From DATMNI01 sp035570275 (lineage in GTDB: Bacteria > Acidobacteriota > Terriglobia > Bryobacterales > Bryobacteraceae): 27,613 bases of DNA. The translations under genes were made by a program, and so were the position numbers. Position 1 is the first letter of the stretch. Every line of letters begins with the position of its first letter. The notes under the pieces are model-generated. The model was not told where the DNA came from and searched no databases. It worked only from the letters and a program-made list of their open reading frames with translations. Positions 1-6,273 of the stretch are shown in pieces. The stretch is taken from NCBI GenBank assembly GCA_035570275.1, contig DATMNI010000314.1, forward strand, positions 1-27,613. Direction: 5' to 3'.

Positions 1-156
1 GACAAGGCGCGCAGCCTGGTGCTCAAACAAGGCGCCACGGTGGAAGAGTTGGTACGGGCTCTGGCGTCGATAGGCTCCACACCGCGCGACGTGATCGCAA
101 TCCTGCAAAACCTGAAAAGCGCGGGCGCTTTAGAAGCGGAAGTAGAGGTAATCTAG
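1..156 (+). CDS. flgI: Flagellar P-ring protein FlgI, C-terminal end (partial)
   Basis: Only the last 51 codons are in the window; the 5' part lies to the left. The reading frame from base 1 ends in a stretch containing ALASIGSTPRDVIAILQ and then AGALEAEVEVI. This matches the conserved FlgI C-terminus, in which a hydrophobic helix after the GxTPRD signature is followed by KxAGALxAELEVI. FlgI forms the periplasmic P-ring that acts as a bushing for the flagellar rod in the peptidoglycan layer. The stop codon TAG overlaps the GTG start of the next gene by one base (TAGTG), so the two genes are translationally coupled, as is usual for flgI-flgJ. The identification rests on the C-terminal signature alone. 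Confidence 0.85.
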   Translation, partial: DKARSLVLKQGATVEELVRALASIGSTPRDVIAILQNLKSAGALEAEVEVI

Positions 157-458
157 TGAGCGATCTGGCGATAACGTCGCGGGCGGATATCCCAACCGCC
201 CCGGTACCGGACGGCGCCGGGCACAAACCCGACGACCCGGCAAGAATTCACGATGCCGCCCAGCAGTTCGAGGCGTTGCTGTTGGGCCAAATGCTGCATT
301 CGGTCCGCGAGGGCGGCAGCAACTGGCTCTCGAGTGGCGAGGACGCCGCGGGCGACAGCGCCACGGATCTTGCGGAACAGCAGTTTGCCGCCGCCATGGC
401 CCAACAAGGCGGCCTCGGCCTGGCTACTTTGATCACCAAGGGCCTGACGCGCAGTTGA
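156..458 (+). CDS. flgJ: Rod-binding protein FlgJ (N-terminal domain only)
   Basis: A 100-residue protein starting at a GTG that overlaps the flgI stop. Residues about 30-95 match the FlgJ rod-binding domain: the helix A-QQFEALLLGQMLHSVR and, later, a helix with EQQFAAAMAQQGGLGLA. In proteobacteria this domain is fused to a muramidase that opens the peptidoglycan for the rod. Here, as in many other phyla, only the rod-capping half is present, so wall cutting must come from a separate enzyme. Its position directly after flgI supports the call. The lack of the muramidase half is normal for this shorter class and is not a truncation. Confidence 0.85.
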   Translation: MSDLAITSRADIPTAPVPDGAGHKPDDPARIHDAAQQFEALLLGQMLHSVREGGSNWLSSGEDAAGDSATDLAEQQFAAAMAQQGGLGLATLITKGLTRS

Positions 459-557
459 TTGGCGGCGGGGCGGCTCGCCTGACATCGCAAGCCACTCCAC
501 CGCACCGCAAGGCGAGCTCACGCTCGCCAGCCAGAGTCGAAAAAACACCTCGAACAT

Positions 558-584
558 CGGGAAATTCCCAGGGCCCGCCGGAGA
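558..584 (+). promoter_or_regulatory. Weak sigma-28-like element (duplicate of the one at 1559)
   Basis: The 459-661 gap between flgJ and fliS holds no convincing gene. It contains a perfect palindrome GGGAAATTCCC at 559-569 and, 11 bases after CGGGAAAT, the octamer GCCGGAGA. The surrounding 30 bases closely resemble those at 1555-1587, where a better sigma-28-like match precedes a small ORF. No gene worth calling lies downstream on the plus strand here, so function is doubtful. Confidence 0.2.
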
Positions 585-661
585 CTCTCATGATATGAAA
601 ACTCCGCGGGCCGCAGGCCATTTCCAAACAGACCCCGAGGACGGCGATATCCCGTCCACCC

Positions 662-1117
662 TCAGAAACTCCACGCCTGCGCTCCGGCCGATGCGGTCTC
701 TTGCGGCAAAGCTTGTGCCCAGGGGCTGGCGGCCATGGCCGCGGGTCTCTCCTTTGGCTTCAAGCCTTCCCAGGCTTCCGACAGGGTCGAGAGCAGGCCA
801 AGCACTTCGATGAGCGGCCCATCGCTCTGCTGAAAATTGGCTTCAGTCAAGCGGTGGAGCATGTAGTCGTATAGCTGTCCCAGGCGCTGGCTGATTTCGC
901 CCCCGCGCTCGTGGTCCAGCGAGGTGGCCAACTCGATCAGGATTTCGGACGCCTTCGTAATCGACCGCGACCGCTCGGCGATCTCTCCGTTAGCCAGGTG
1001 GTGGCGCGCTTCCCGCACCGCCCCCGTACAGGCTTGGTACAGCAGATTCACCAACTCGATCGGATCGGCGGAAAGGATCTTGCTTTCCAGGTAAGCGTCA
1101 TGACCGTTTTGCCACAT
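662..1117 (-). CDS. fliS: Flagellar export chaperone FliS
   Basis: A 151-residue protein in the FliS family. It shows the N-terminal YLESKILSADPIELVNLLYQ motif (Y...I..a.p..Li.mLYdg) and the later helix with ITKASEILIELATSLD. FliS binds the disordered C-terminus of flagellin in the cytoplasm, prevents premature polymerisation and hands flagellin to the export gate. The C-terminal 25 residues are Ala/Pro-rich and beyond the usual domain. I chose the ATG at 1117 rather than the TTG at 1138: AAGAG lies 6 bases before the ATG, and the predicted sigma-28 transcription start falls at about 1137, so the TTG would sit at the very 5' end. flaG lies just upstream on the same strand. Confidence 0.9.
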   Translation of the reverse strand: MWQNGHDAYLESKILSADPIELVNLLYQACTGAVREARHHLANGEIAERSRSITKASEILIELATSLDHERGGEISQRLGQLYDYMLHRLTEANFQQSDGPLIEVLGLLSTLSEAWEGLKPKERPAAMAASPWAQALPQETASAGAQAWSF

Positions 1118-1143
1118 TTTGTTCTCTTGTTCTCCCAAAAAAC

Positions 1144-1170
1144 TTATCGGCTCGCCGCCCGGCTTCTTTA
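1144..1170 (-). promoter_or_regulatory. Sigma-28 (FliA) promoter for fliS
   Basis: Read on the minus strand, the sequence is TAAAGAAG, 11 bases, then GCCGATAA. The consensus flagellar sigma-28 promoter is TAAAGTTT-N11-GCCGATAA, so the -10 octamer matches fully, the spacer is exact and the -35 has TAAAG. Transcription would start near 1137, about 20 bases before the fliS ATG. This makes fliS a late (class III) flagellar gene, separately driven from flaG upstream. Confidence 0.8.
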
Positions 1171-1181
1171 CTGGAACAGCG

Positions 1182-1466
1182 CTAACTCTCGCGGGGTTTC
1201 AAGTCTTCCGCCAGGCGCAACACGTACTCCGCCGGAATCTGCGAAATCACGTCCTTTGTCTTGGGGTTGACCAACTGAACCGACGTGCCCTCGGTGATGG
1301 GATCCACTTGGAACGTAAGTTCGCTGTTCCGCCCGAACATTTCGGCGCCGTTCACCGCCTTGACGGCGCGCACCACTTCGCGGTTCTCGGCGGCCTTGCC
1401 GGCCGGAATTGCCCGCGCTGGCGCAGGCAGCATCTCAACGTTTCGACCGATTGCCGTGACATCCAT
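1182..1466 (-). CDS. flaG: FlaG family flagellar protein
   Basis: A 94-residue protein whose C-terminal half shows the FlaG pattern: LTFQVDPITEGTSVQLVNPK followed by TKDVISQIPAEYVLRLAEDL. In the family the core is F.vde.tg..vV.i.D..T.evIRQIP.ee.l. FlaG proteins influence flagellar filament length; the biochemical role is poorly defined. The start is an ATG preceded by AAGGA about 7 bases upstream on the minus strand. It lies upstream of fliS, a common pairing, but fliS also has its own sigma-28 promoter in the short gap between them. Here the R of RQIP is replaced by S (SQIP). Confidence 0.85.
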   Translation of the reverse strand: MDVTAIGRNVEMLPAPARAIPAGKAAENREVVRAVKAVNGAEMFGRNSELTFQVDPITEGTSVQLVNPKTKDVISQIPAEYVLRLAEDLKPRES

Positions 1467-1558
1467 AGCAGTTCCTTGAAAGATCCCGGCCGCAACATGG
1501 ATGCCGGTACCTCTGCATCAATTCATATCGTCCTGCCACCAAGAAAATTCCAGGCAAT

Positions 1559-1585
1559 TCAGAAATTCCCGGGGCCGGCCGAAAA
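1559..1585 (+). promoter_or_regulatory. Possible sigma-28-like promoter
   Basis: TCAGAAAT, 11 bases, then GCCGAAAA. The spacing is exactly that of a sigma-28 promoter and the -10 octamer differs from consensus at one position, while the -35 is weak. It lies 23 bases before the start of the small ORF at 1608, suggesting that this ORF may be expressed with late flagellar genes. Confidence 0.4.
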
Positions 1586-1607
1586 GGAAACTGAGAGGTT
1601 CCACAAG

Positions 1608-1808
1608 ATGGCAAACACCGTCACCATGATCGGTATTGATCCCACTGAACTCGGCTCGATCCGCCTGCTAGTTTTCCTGCTTCGCCATCCCGACCCCATG
1701 GTCCCGGAACTCACCCGGCAGGCCTTGCGCCACATCGAACAGGTGGCCGCCAATCGGGCCGTAATACAACCCGATATTCCGGGTCACGCCGGGGGTCACG
1801 CTGGTTGA
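1608..1808 (+). CDS. Small hypothetical protein in flagellar region
   Basis: A 66-residue ORF beginning ATG GCA AAC, preceded by GAGAGG at a workable distance. The protein contains GIDPTELGSIRLLVFLLRHP followed by a segment with PELTRQALRHIEQVAANRA. This is an amphipathic, probably helical protein with no signal peptide or membrane segment, ending in a Gly/His-rich tail. I do not recognise a family. Support comes from the ribosome-binding site, a sigma-28-like promoter just upstream, a protein-like composition and a position divergent from flaG. It could be a small flagellar accessory protein, but that is inference from location only. Confidence 0.5.
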   Translation: MANTVTMIGIDPTELGSIRLLVFLLRHPDPMVPELTRQALRHIEQVAANRAVIQPDIPGHAGGHAG

Positions 1809-1832
1809 GAGGATCCGCGCAAGCAGGCACGC

Positions 1833-1856
1833 CGGGTGGCCGGAATGAGCCACCCG
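1833..1856. terminator. Hairpin between convergent genes
   Basis: CGGGTGGC and GCCACCCG form a perfect 8-bp stem with an 8-base loop. A further GGCA (1826-1829)/TGCC (1861-1864) pairing is possible. It lies between the stop codons of two converging genes, so it probably works as a terminator for both strands, although there is no strong U-run on either side. Confidence 0.45.
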
Positions 1857-1864
1857 CGGTTGCC

Positions 1865-2311
1865 TTACTTTGGCCAGAAGCGCGTGTCGAGGGCCTTATT
1901 CAAGGAGAAGGGGCACTCCTTCGGGAAACTGGTTCTCGGGAATCCGGTTTCGGCGGCGGCCATTTCTACCGCCCGGCGGTAGGCGGTTGCCTGTGCCTCC
2001 TCGAGCGAGCGGCGCAGGCTGGGCATCTCATCGAGCAGTGCGGCTATCTCGTGCCGCTGGTTGAGGATCGTGACGCGCCAGCTTCGGCTCTGATGCTCCG
2101 GCTGGGCCTGCCATTTCAGCAGGTGGGCGAGCAGCACGCGGAGCCGGCTGAGCAGTTCGCGGCGTTCCCGGCTTCCCATATCGCGGATCTCCTCGGCGAT
2201 GTGCCGGATGTCGGCTTTGGCAACCTCCCCAGCGGAGAGGAGATCGGCGTTGTGGATGGCCCACCGGTAAAAGTCCTTCTCGTAGAGTTCCACCGCCTTC
2301 ATGGACATCAT
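1865..2311 (-). CDS. DUF29 family protein
   Basis: A 148-residue protein matching DUF29 along its length: YEKDFYRWAIHNADLL near the N-terminus, then DIRHIAEEIRDMGSRERREL, LLAHLLKWQAQPE, SWRVTILNQRHEI and a C-terminal segment with FPKECPFSL. DUF29 proteins are small helical cytoplasmic proteins, common in cyanobacteria, acidobacteria and proteobacteria; their function is unknown. A TATAAT sequence on the minus strand (2310-2315) overlaps the first Met codon. If that is the -10 box, transcription would begin at about the ATG at 2302 and the message would be leaderless, starting with MKAVELYEKD. The gene is divergent from the rpmH operon. Confidence 0.9.
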   Translation of the reverse strand: MMSMKAVELYEKDFYRWAIHNADLLSAGEVAKADIRHIAEEIRDMGSRERRELLSRLRVLLAHLLKWQAQPEHQSRSWRVTILNQRHEIAALLDEMPSLRRSLEEAQATAYRRAVEMAAAETGFPRTSFPKECPFSLNKALDTRFWPK

Positions 2312-2349
2312 TATAAGGGATGTGCGTGGGCGGCCTGGGTGAAGCCGGT

Positions 2350-2379
2350 TTGCCGCGCCCCGGTCCGCTGTTCTATACT
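2350..2379 (+). promoter_or_regulatory. Sigma-70-type promoter of the rpmH operon
   Basis: TTGCCG (2350-2355), an 18-base spacer and TATACT (2374-2379). The predicted start near 2386 would leave a leader of about 10 bases before the rpmH ATG, where no clear Shine-Dalgarno sequence is visible. The location fits the conserved promoter of the rpmH-rnpA-yidD-yidC-jag operon. Confidence 0.55.
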
Positions 2380-2395
2380 AAATCGTTGAACTAAA

Positions 2396-2545
2396 ATGCC
2401 GAAACGTACTTTTCAGCCGAATAACCGCCACCGCGCCAAGACGCACGGGTTCCGGACACGCATGGAAACCAAGAACGGCCGGGCCGTTCTGGCCCGCCGC
2501 CGCGCGCGGGGCCGTAAGAAGCTCACGGTCAGCTCCGAAGGGTAG
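2396..2545 (+). CDS. rpmH: 50S ribosomal protein L34
   Basis: A 49-residue, strongly basic protein beginning MPKRTFQPNNRHRAKTHGFR and containing TKNGRAVLARRRARGRKKL. This is the complete L34 signature (kRTyQPs..kr.r.hGFr.Rm.t..Gr.vl..RR.kGR..L). L34 is a late-assembling protein of the large ribosomal subunit. It is the first gene of the conserved rpmH-rnpA-yidD-yidC-jag cluster. Its TAG stop lies in the same reading frame as the following rnpA gene, with only two codons between the stop and the proposed rnpA start. Confidence 0.97.
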   Translation: MPKRTFQPNNRHRAKTHGFRTRMETKNGRAVLARRRARGRKKLTVSSEG

Positions 2546-2551
2546 TGCTCC

Positions 2552-2896
2552 ATCCCTGGATTTCCTAAACGTGTCCGCCTGTTGCGACCGAAAGACTTTC
2601 GAAGAGTTTATGATACGGGTTCCCGTTTCTCGGGCCCCTTCTTCGCGGCGTTCTGTGTCCGCGAACCAAAGGCCGATGGACCGCACATCGGCTTCACCAC
2701 TCCCCGGGCCCTTGGCAAAGCCGTGGTCCGTAACCGCATCCGGCGTCGCGTCCGCGAGGCCGTGCGTCTCCACCTCGATCGGTTGAGCCCACAGTGGTCT
2801 ATCGTCATCAATCCCCGGCGCAAGGCGTTCGATGCCCCGATGGCGGAGCTATGCCGGGAAGTCCAGCGGCTGTTTCTGCGCTGCAGCGGCTCGTAA
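2552..2896 (+). CDS. rnpA: Ribonuclease P protein component
   Basis: RnpA, the protein cofactor of RNase P, which matures tRNA 5' ends. The RNR-motif helix is present as GKAVVRNRIRRRVREAVR, preceded by the central strand with PHIGFTTPRA. The usual N-terminus FPKRVRLLRPKDFRRVYDTG is encoded upstream of the first ordinary start codon in this frame (TTG at 2582). The only plausible initiation codon that keeps it is ATC at 2552, which has GAAGGG 9 bases upstream. Starting there gives 114 residues, the typical length. A start at CTG 2579 or TTG 2582 would remove the conserved FPK.xRL segment. The gene is in frame with rpmH after its TAG, and its TAA overlaps the yidD ATG. Confidence 0.9.
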   Translation: MPGFPKRVRLLRPKDFRRVYDTGSRFSGPFFAAFCVREPKADGPHIGFTTPRALGKAVVRNRIRRRVREAVRLHLDRLSPQWSIVINPRRKAFDAPMAELCREVQRLFLRCSGS

Positions 2897-3090
2897 TGGG
2901 AGCGCTGCGCTTGTACCAGATTTGTGTTTCCCCGCTGCTGCCCTCGGCTTGCCGCTATCGTCCGACGTGCTCGGAGTATATGCGAGAGGCCGTCGGGTAC
3001 TATGGCGCGGCGAAGGGGATCTGGATGGGATTGCGCCGGCTGGCGCGGTGCCATCCGTTTCACGCCGGCGGTTTCGATCCCGTCCGGTAG
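2896..3090 (+). CDS. yidD: Membrane protein insertion efficiency factor YidD
   Basis: A 64-residue protein starting at the ATG in TAATG, overlapping the rnpA stop. It carries the YidD hallmarks: RLYQICVSPLLPSACRYRPT with CSEYMREAV following, and RCHPFHAGGFDPV at the end. The conserved cysteines of CRxxPTCS and RCHP are present. YidD is an amphipathic, membrane-associated protein that assists YidC and Sec in inserting inner-membrane proteins. The same frame remains open upstream inside rnpA, but the overlapping ATG gives the normal family length. Confidence 0.93.
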   Translation: MGALRLYQICVSPLLPSACRYRPTCSEYMREAVGYYGAAKGIWMGLRRLARCHPFHAGGFDPVR

Positions 3091-3134
3091 CAACCAGCTT
3101 TAGACAACCAGGTTTTAGACAACCAGTTTTCATA
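3091..3134 (+). repeat. Triple short tandem repeat in the yidC leader
   Basis: CAACCAG followed by a TTTAGA-like segment occurs three times (CAACCAG at 3091, 3105 and 3120), a period of 14-15 bases. The repeat fills most of the gap between yidD and yidC. No function is evident; it probably arose by slippage. Confidence 0.6.
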
Positions 3135-3150
3135 ACGGAATCTCTCAAGC

Positions 3151-4941
3151 ATGGCCGAACCGGTAAATGGCGGTAGCAACAATCAGGCGCAGCCGCCCAA
3201 GCAAGAAATGTCGATGGAGATGCGGCTGCTGCTCGCCTTCATTCTGATGGGCGCCGTGATGTTCGTCTGGCAGTTCCTTTACAAGCCAGAGGCTCCGCCG
3301 CCCGTGAAAAAAGCGGCCGTCCCCACGCAAACTACCCCGGCCACCGACCAGCCCCCGCCCACGGAACCGGCCGCCGCCCCTGCCCCTACCGAGGCGGCCC
3401 AAACGGCGGCTCCGTCTGCCGCGCCCACCTCCCGTCCGACGGCGCAGCGGTCCGAACCGGTCTTGGTGGTGGAAACAAACTTCTTCAAGGTCACCTTCAG
3501 CAATCAGGGCGCAACCGTCCATAGCTGGATCCTGAAAGACCAACCCGGGAAGAGGTTTCGCGGCAACGACGACAAGCCTCTCGACCTCAGCAACGCATCT
3601 GCCGGCGCCTTCCCCTTCTCGCTCTATTTCGAAGGCCAGAAGCCCACCGACGACGACAAGTGGGCGGTGCTGGCCAAGAAACTGAATTGGGCCTGGTACG
3701 CGCAGACGCCCGATCCGGACGGCCTGGGTGTTACCTACAAGTTTTCCGACGGCCATAACACCGTCACCAAGGTCTTCCACTTCCAGAGGAACAGCTACCT
3801 TTTGACCATGTCGTGCGAGGTGGCCATCGATGGCAAGCCAATCCCCAGCATGGTGCAATGGCGCGGCGGATTCGGCGATCTGACCTTGGCCGGCGCGGCG
3901 TCCAACCAGCGCACCTTGTACTTCGATGTAACTCAGAACAAGCTGGTGGAACAGGTAGCCGCCAAGGCCGCCAAGAACGGTCCGGTCACGGCGGCTGGAA
4001 CCTTCTCCTTCGCCGGCATAGCCGATACCTACTTCGCCGCCGTGTTCCTGCCGGAAAACAATACCCGGATGGAGCAGGTAACTTTCGGCGATACCGTGCG
4101 CACGCCGCTCGAAGAAAAGCCGTTGCCTTACGCGGGCGTCGCCGTTTCGGACGGGGCCGCCAACCGTTTCGAGCTGTTTGTCGGCCCCAAGGATGTCGAT
4201 CTGCTTCGCAGCATTAACCCAAAACTGGAGCAGGTAGTGGATTTCGGCTGGCTGGGCGTGTTGGCCAAACCGCTGTTTCTGGTGGTCAACTGGCTCAACG
4301 ATCACGCCGTGCATAACTTCGGCTGGGCCATCGTGCTGGTGACGGTGGCGATCAACTTCGTGCTGTTCCCGCTGAAGCTGACCAACATGAAGTCGATGCG
4401 CAAGATGCAGGCGCTGAAGCCGCAGATCGACGCCATCAACGACAGGTACAAGAACGTGGGCCTGCGCGACCCCAAGAAGGCCGAGCAGAACCAGGAAGTC
4501 ATGGACCTGTACAAGAAGTACGGTGTCAACCCCATGGGCGGCTGCGTGCCCATGCTGCTGCAGATCCCGTTTTTCATAGCGTTTTACAAGGTATTTACGG
4601 TATCGGTGGAAATGCGCGGCGCCACCTGGCTGTGGGTGCACGATCTGTCCCAGCCGGAGCAGATCCCCATCAAGATTCTGCCTCTCACCATGATCGCCAG
4701 CCAGTTCATCATGCAAAAGATGACGCCTCAGGCCGGCGGCGACCCCAACCAGCAGAAGATGATGATGTTCATGCCGCTGATCTTCGGTATCATGTTCTAC
4801 AATTTCGCCAGCGGCCTGGTGTTATACTACTTGACCAGTAATTTGGTGAGCATGGGACAGCAGTATTTCTTCAATCACACCGCGGTGGCCGAGGCAGCCG
4901 CCCGGTCGGTAGCGCCCCCAAAAAAGACAGGCAGGAAATAA
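3151..4941 (+). CDS. yidC: Membrane protein insertase YidC
   Basis: A 596-residue YidC/Oxa1 insertase of the Gram-negative type. TM1 is at about residues 27-45 (LLLAFILMGAVMFVWQFLY). A Pro/Ala/Thr-rich linker follows, then the large periplasmic beta-sandwich domain (about 105-365). The conserved five-helix core starts near FGWAIVLVTVAINFVLFPL and includes the cytoplasmic hairpin with KSMRKMQALKPQIDAINDRY. The hydrophilic-groove region has NPMGGCVPMLLQIPFFIAFY, and the last helices include MMMFMPLIFGIMFYNFASGL and LYYLTSNLVSMGQQYF. The protein inserts and folds inner-membrane proteins alone or with SecYEG. The tail is basic and ends in KKTGRK, as expected for ribosome contact. It is transcribed with yidD and jag; the jag GTG follows after 3 bases. 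Confidence 0.97.
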   Translation: MAEPVNGGSNNQAQPPKQEMSMEMRLLLAFILMGAVMFVWQFLYKPEAPPPVKKAAVPTQTTPATDQPPPTEPAAAPAPTEAAQTAAPSAAPTSRPTAQRSEPVLVVETNFFKVTFSNQGATVHSWILKDQPGKRFRGNDDKPLDLSNASAGAFPFSLYFEGQKPTDDDKWAVLAKKLNWAWYAQTPDPDGLGVTYKFSDGHNTVTKVFHFQRNSYLLTMSCEVAIDGKPIPSMVQWRGGFGDLTLAGAASNQRTLYFDVTQNKLVEQVAAKAAKNGPVTAAGTFSFAGIADTYFAAVFLPENNTRMEQVTFGDTVRTPLEEKPLPYAGVAVSDGAANRFELFVGPKDVDLLRSINPKLEQVVDFGWLGVLAKPLFLVVNWLNDHAVHNFGWAIVLVTVAINFVLFPLKLTNMKSMRKMQALKPQIDAINDRYKNVGLRDPKKAEQNQEVMDLYKKYGVNPMGGCVPMLLQIPFFIAFYKVFTVSVEMRGATWLWVHDLSQPEQIPIKILPLTMIASQFIMQKMTPQAGGDPNQQKMMMFMPLIFGIMFYNFASGLVLYYLTSNLVSMGQQYFFNHTAVAEAAARSVAPPKKTGRK

Positions 4942-4944
4942 CCT

Positions 4945-5583
4945 GTGACCGAGCGAAAGTACAGTGTGGCTACGGCCGGTTTGCGAATCGACGGATTTCT
5001 GCAGGAGACGCTCCAGAATGGCGGCTTCAAACTGCAGTACGAGATCCTGGACAGCCAGGCCGTCGATGGCGATTTCGAAACCCCCGACATCATGGTCAAG
5101 TTCACCGGCCCGGATGTCGATGTGCTGCTGGCCAACCGGGCGGAGATGCTGCTGGCCCTGGAGCACGTCACCATGGAGATGCTGCGCATGCCTTCCGAGG
5201 ACCATTCGCGCATTTCCTTCGACGCCAACGATTACCGTCTGCTGCGCATCGAGGAACTGCGGCTGGCTGCGCAGACCGCCGGGGAAAAGGTGAAGCGCAC
5301 GGGCGTTCCGTTCCGCTTCAACCCCATGAACAGCCGCGAGCGCCGGGTGATCCACCTGGCCTTGCGCAATGAAACCACGCTGCGGAGCGAATCGGGCGGC
5401 ACGGGGCCGGGCCGCCACGTTGTGGTATATCCGGCCGGCATGCCAAGCCTGCCCGACCCGCCGTATGTGCCGGAACCGCGCCGGAGCAGCAGCGGTCCTC
5501 CGCGTCGCGATGGTGGACCTCGCCGCGATGGCCCGCCGCGCCGCGGCGATGGCCCTCCTCGCGGTGGCGATCGGCGGCGGTGA
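4945..5583 (+). CDS. jag: Jag/KhpB-like KH-R3H RNA-binding protein
   Basis: A 212-residue protein directly behind yidC, the standard location of jag (khpB). The middle (about residues 45-85) is a KH-II-like domain with GPDVDVLLANRAEMLLALEH. The usual nucleic-acid-binding GxxG loop (IGRRGETLDAL in typical members) is degenerate here (LANRAEML). The R3H domain follows (about 95-155) and retains the RxxxH core in NSRERRVIHLAL. The last 45 residues are Pro/Arg/Gly-rich (PPRRDGGPRRDGPPRRGDG type) and look like an unstructured RNA-binding tail. Start is GTG at 4945 with AGGAA about 10 bases upstream. The family binds RNA and affects cell elongation and division in other bacteria; the precise role here is not visible. 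Confidence 0.88.
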   Translation: MTERKYSVATAGLRIDGFLQETLQNGGFKLQYEILDSQAVDGDFETPDIMVKFTGPDVDVLLANRAEMLLALEHVTMEMLRMPSEDHSRISFDANDYRLLRIEELRLAAQTAGEKVKRTGVPFRFNPMNSRERRVIHLALRNETTLRSESGGTGPGRHVVVYPAGMPSLPDPPYVPEPRRSSSGPPRRDGGPRRDGPPRRGDGPPRGGDRRR

Positions 5584-5828
5584 GTGGTGCCAAGTATTGC
5601 CCAAGCCAAGGCAGAACCTTCGTCCTTGGTAGAGCAGGTACAAGAAGGCGATGAAGTGATTCTCGCCGAAGCCGGCAAACCAGTCGCGAAGCTGATCGCG
5701 TATCGGGGGTGCCTGCCGCTTCCCGGATGCCAGGTGTGATGGCAGGACAGATTTGGATTGCTCCGGACTTCGATGAACTCCCCGGTGACATGGCGGAAAG
5801 TTTTGGGGTGCCGGAGCCGCGGCGGTGA
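5584..5828 (+). pseudogene. Phd/YefM-type antitoxin, frameshifted
   Basis: The 5' half (GTG at 5584 or 5587) encodes PSIAQAKAEPSSLVEQVQEG followed by VILAEAGKPVAKLIAY, a typical Phd/YefM DNA-binding domain. It then runs into TGA at 5737-5739. The C-terminal half is encoded in another frame from about 5710 onward: MPGVMAGQIWIAPDFDELPG and on to PEPRR with TGA at 5826-5828. That is the conserved toxin-binding tail of this family. Adding one G to the five-G run at 5705-5709 restores an uninterrupted protein that reads AYRGVPAASRMPGVMAGQ across the join. The TGA overlaps the toxin GTG (GTGA), the normal coupling. The defect is therefore a one-base deletion in the genome, an assembly error, or a site where slippage restores the frame. 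Confidence 0.8.
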
Positions 5829-6205
5829 AGGTTCTCATCGACACCCATTTGTTACTATTGTGGTTGTCCGCACACCCATCGCTTTCGCAAGCCGCGAGTG
5901 CGATGATGAGCGATCCTGAGACCACGGTTTTCATCAGTGCAGTCAGCCTTTGGGAGATCTGGCTCAAACAGAGCTTGGGCAAATTACGAATACCCGCGGA
6001 TTTCGAGCAACGGATCGCACAGGAGTCCTTCGAGAGTTTGCCACTTACTGGTTTGCTGGCCCGTGAAGTCGCGGCCCTGCCTTGGCATCATCGCGATCCG
6101 TTCGACCGCATGCTGGTGGCGCAAGCGCGTGTTGAGAAACTGACTTTCTTCACTGCGGATGCACGTATGGCTGCGTATGGCGATTTCATGAGACTGGTCC
6201 GCTGA
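5825..6205 (+). CDS. PIN-domain ribonuclease toxin (VapC type)
   Basis: A 126-residue PIN-domain protein starting MKVLIDTHLLLLWL. The acidic residues expected for metal-dependent RNA cleavage are all present: D6 in LIDTH, E44 in SLWEIWLK, D91/D94 in HHRDPFDRML and D112 in FFTADARM. This subclass (LIDTHxLLW) is normally partnered with Phd-like antitoxins that end in PGxxxGxIWIAPDFDELP, exactly what lies directly upstream. The toxin would cleave RNA, typically tRNA or rRNA, when free of antitoxin. The gene itself shows no damage although the antitoxin frame is broken. Confidence 0.92.
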   Translation: MKVLIDTHLLLLWLSAHPSLSQAASAMMSDPETTVFISAVSLWEIWLKQSLGKLRIPADFEQRIAQESFESLPLTGLLAREVAALPWHHRDPFDRMLVAQARVEKLTFFTADARMAAYGDFMRLVR

Positions 6206-6273
6206 ATCACCTCGGCTCTTCACCAGCCGGCCGCGAAGAACTGGAGCCACAAGGGCCGGGAGGCCTGTGCCAC

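Noticed and set aside
1118..1138. TTG start for fliS at 1138
   Set aside because: It would coincide with the expected sigma-28 transcription start; the ATG at 1117 has an AAGAG ribosome-binding site and the usual family length.
3145..4716. 523-codon open frame on the minus strand
   Set aside because: It is antisense to yidC, His/Gln/Arg-rich with no family resemblance, and results from the GC-rich codon pattern of the real gene.
4822..5982. 386-codon open frame on the minus strand across jag and the antitoxin
   Set aside because: It is a shadow of the Pro/Arg/Gly-rich jag tail, with Ala/Arg-rich low complexity.
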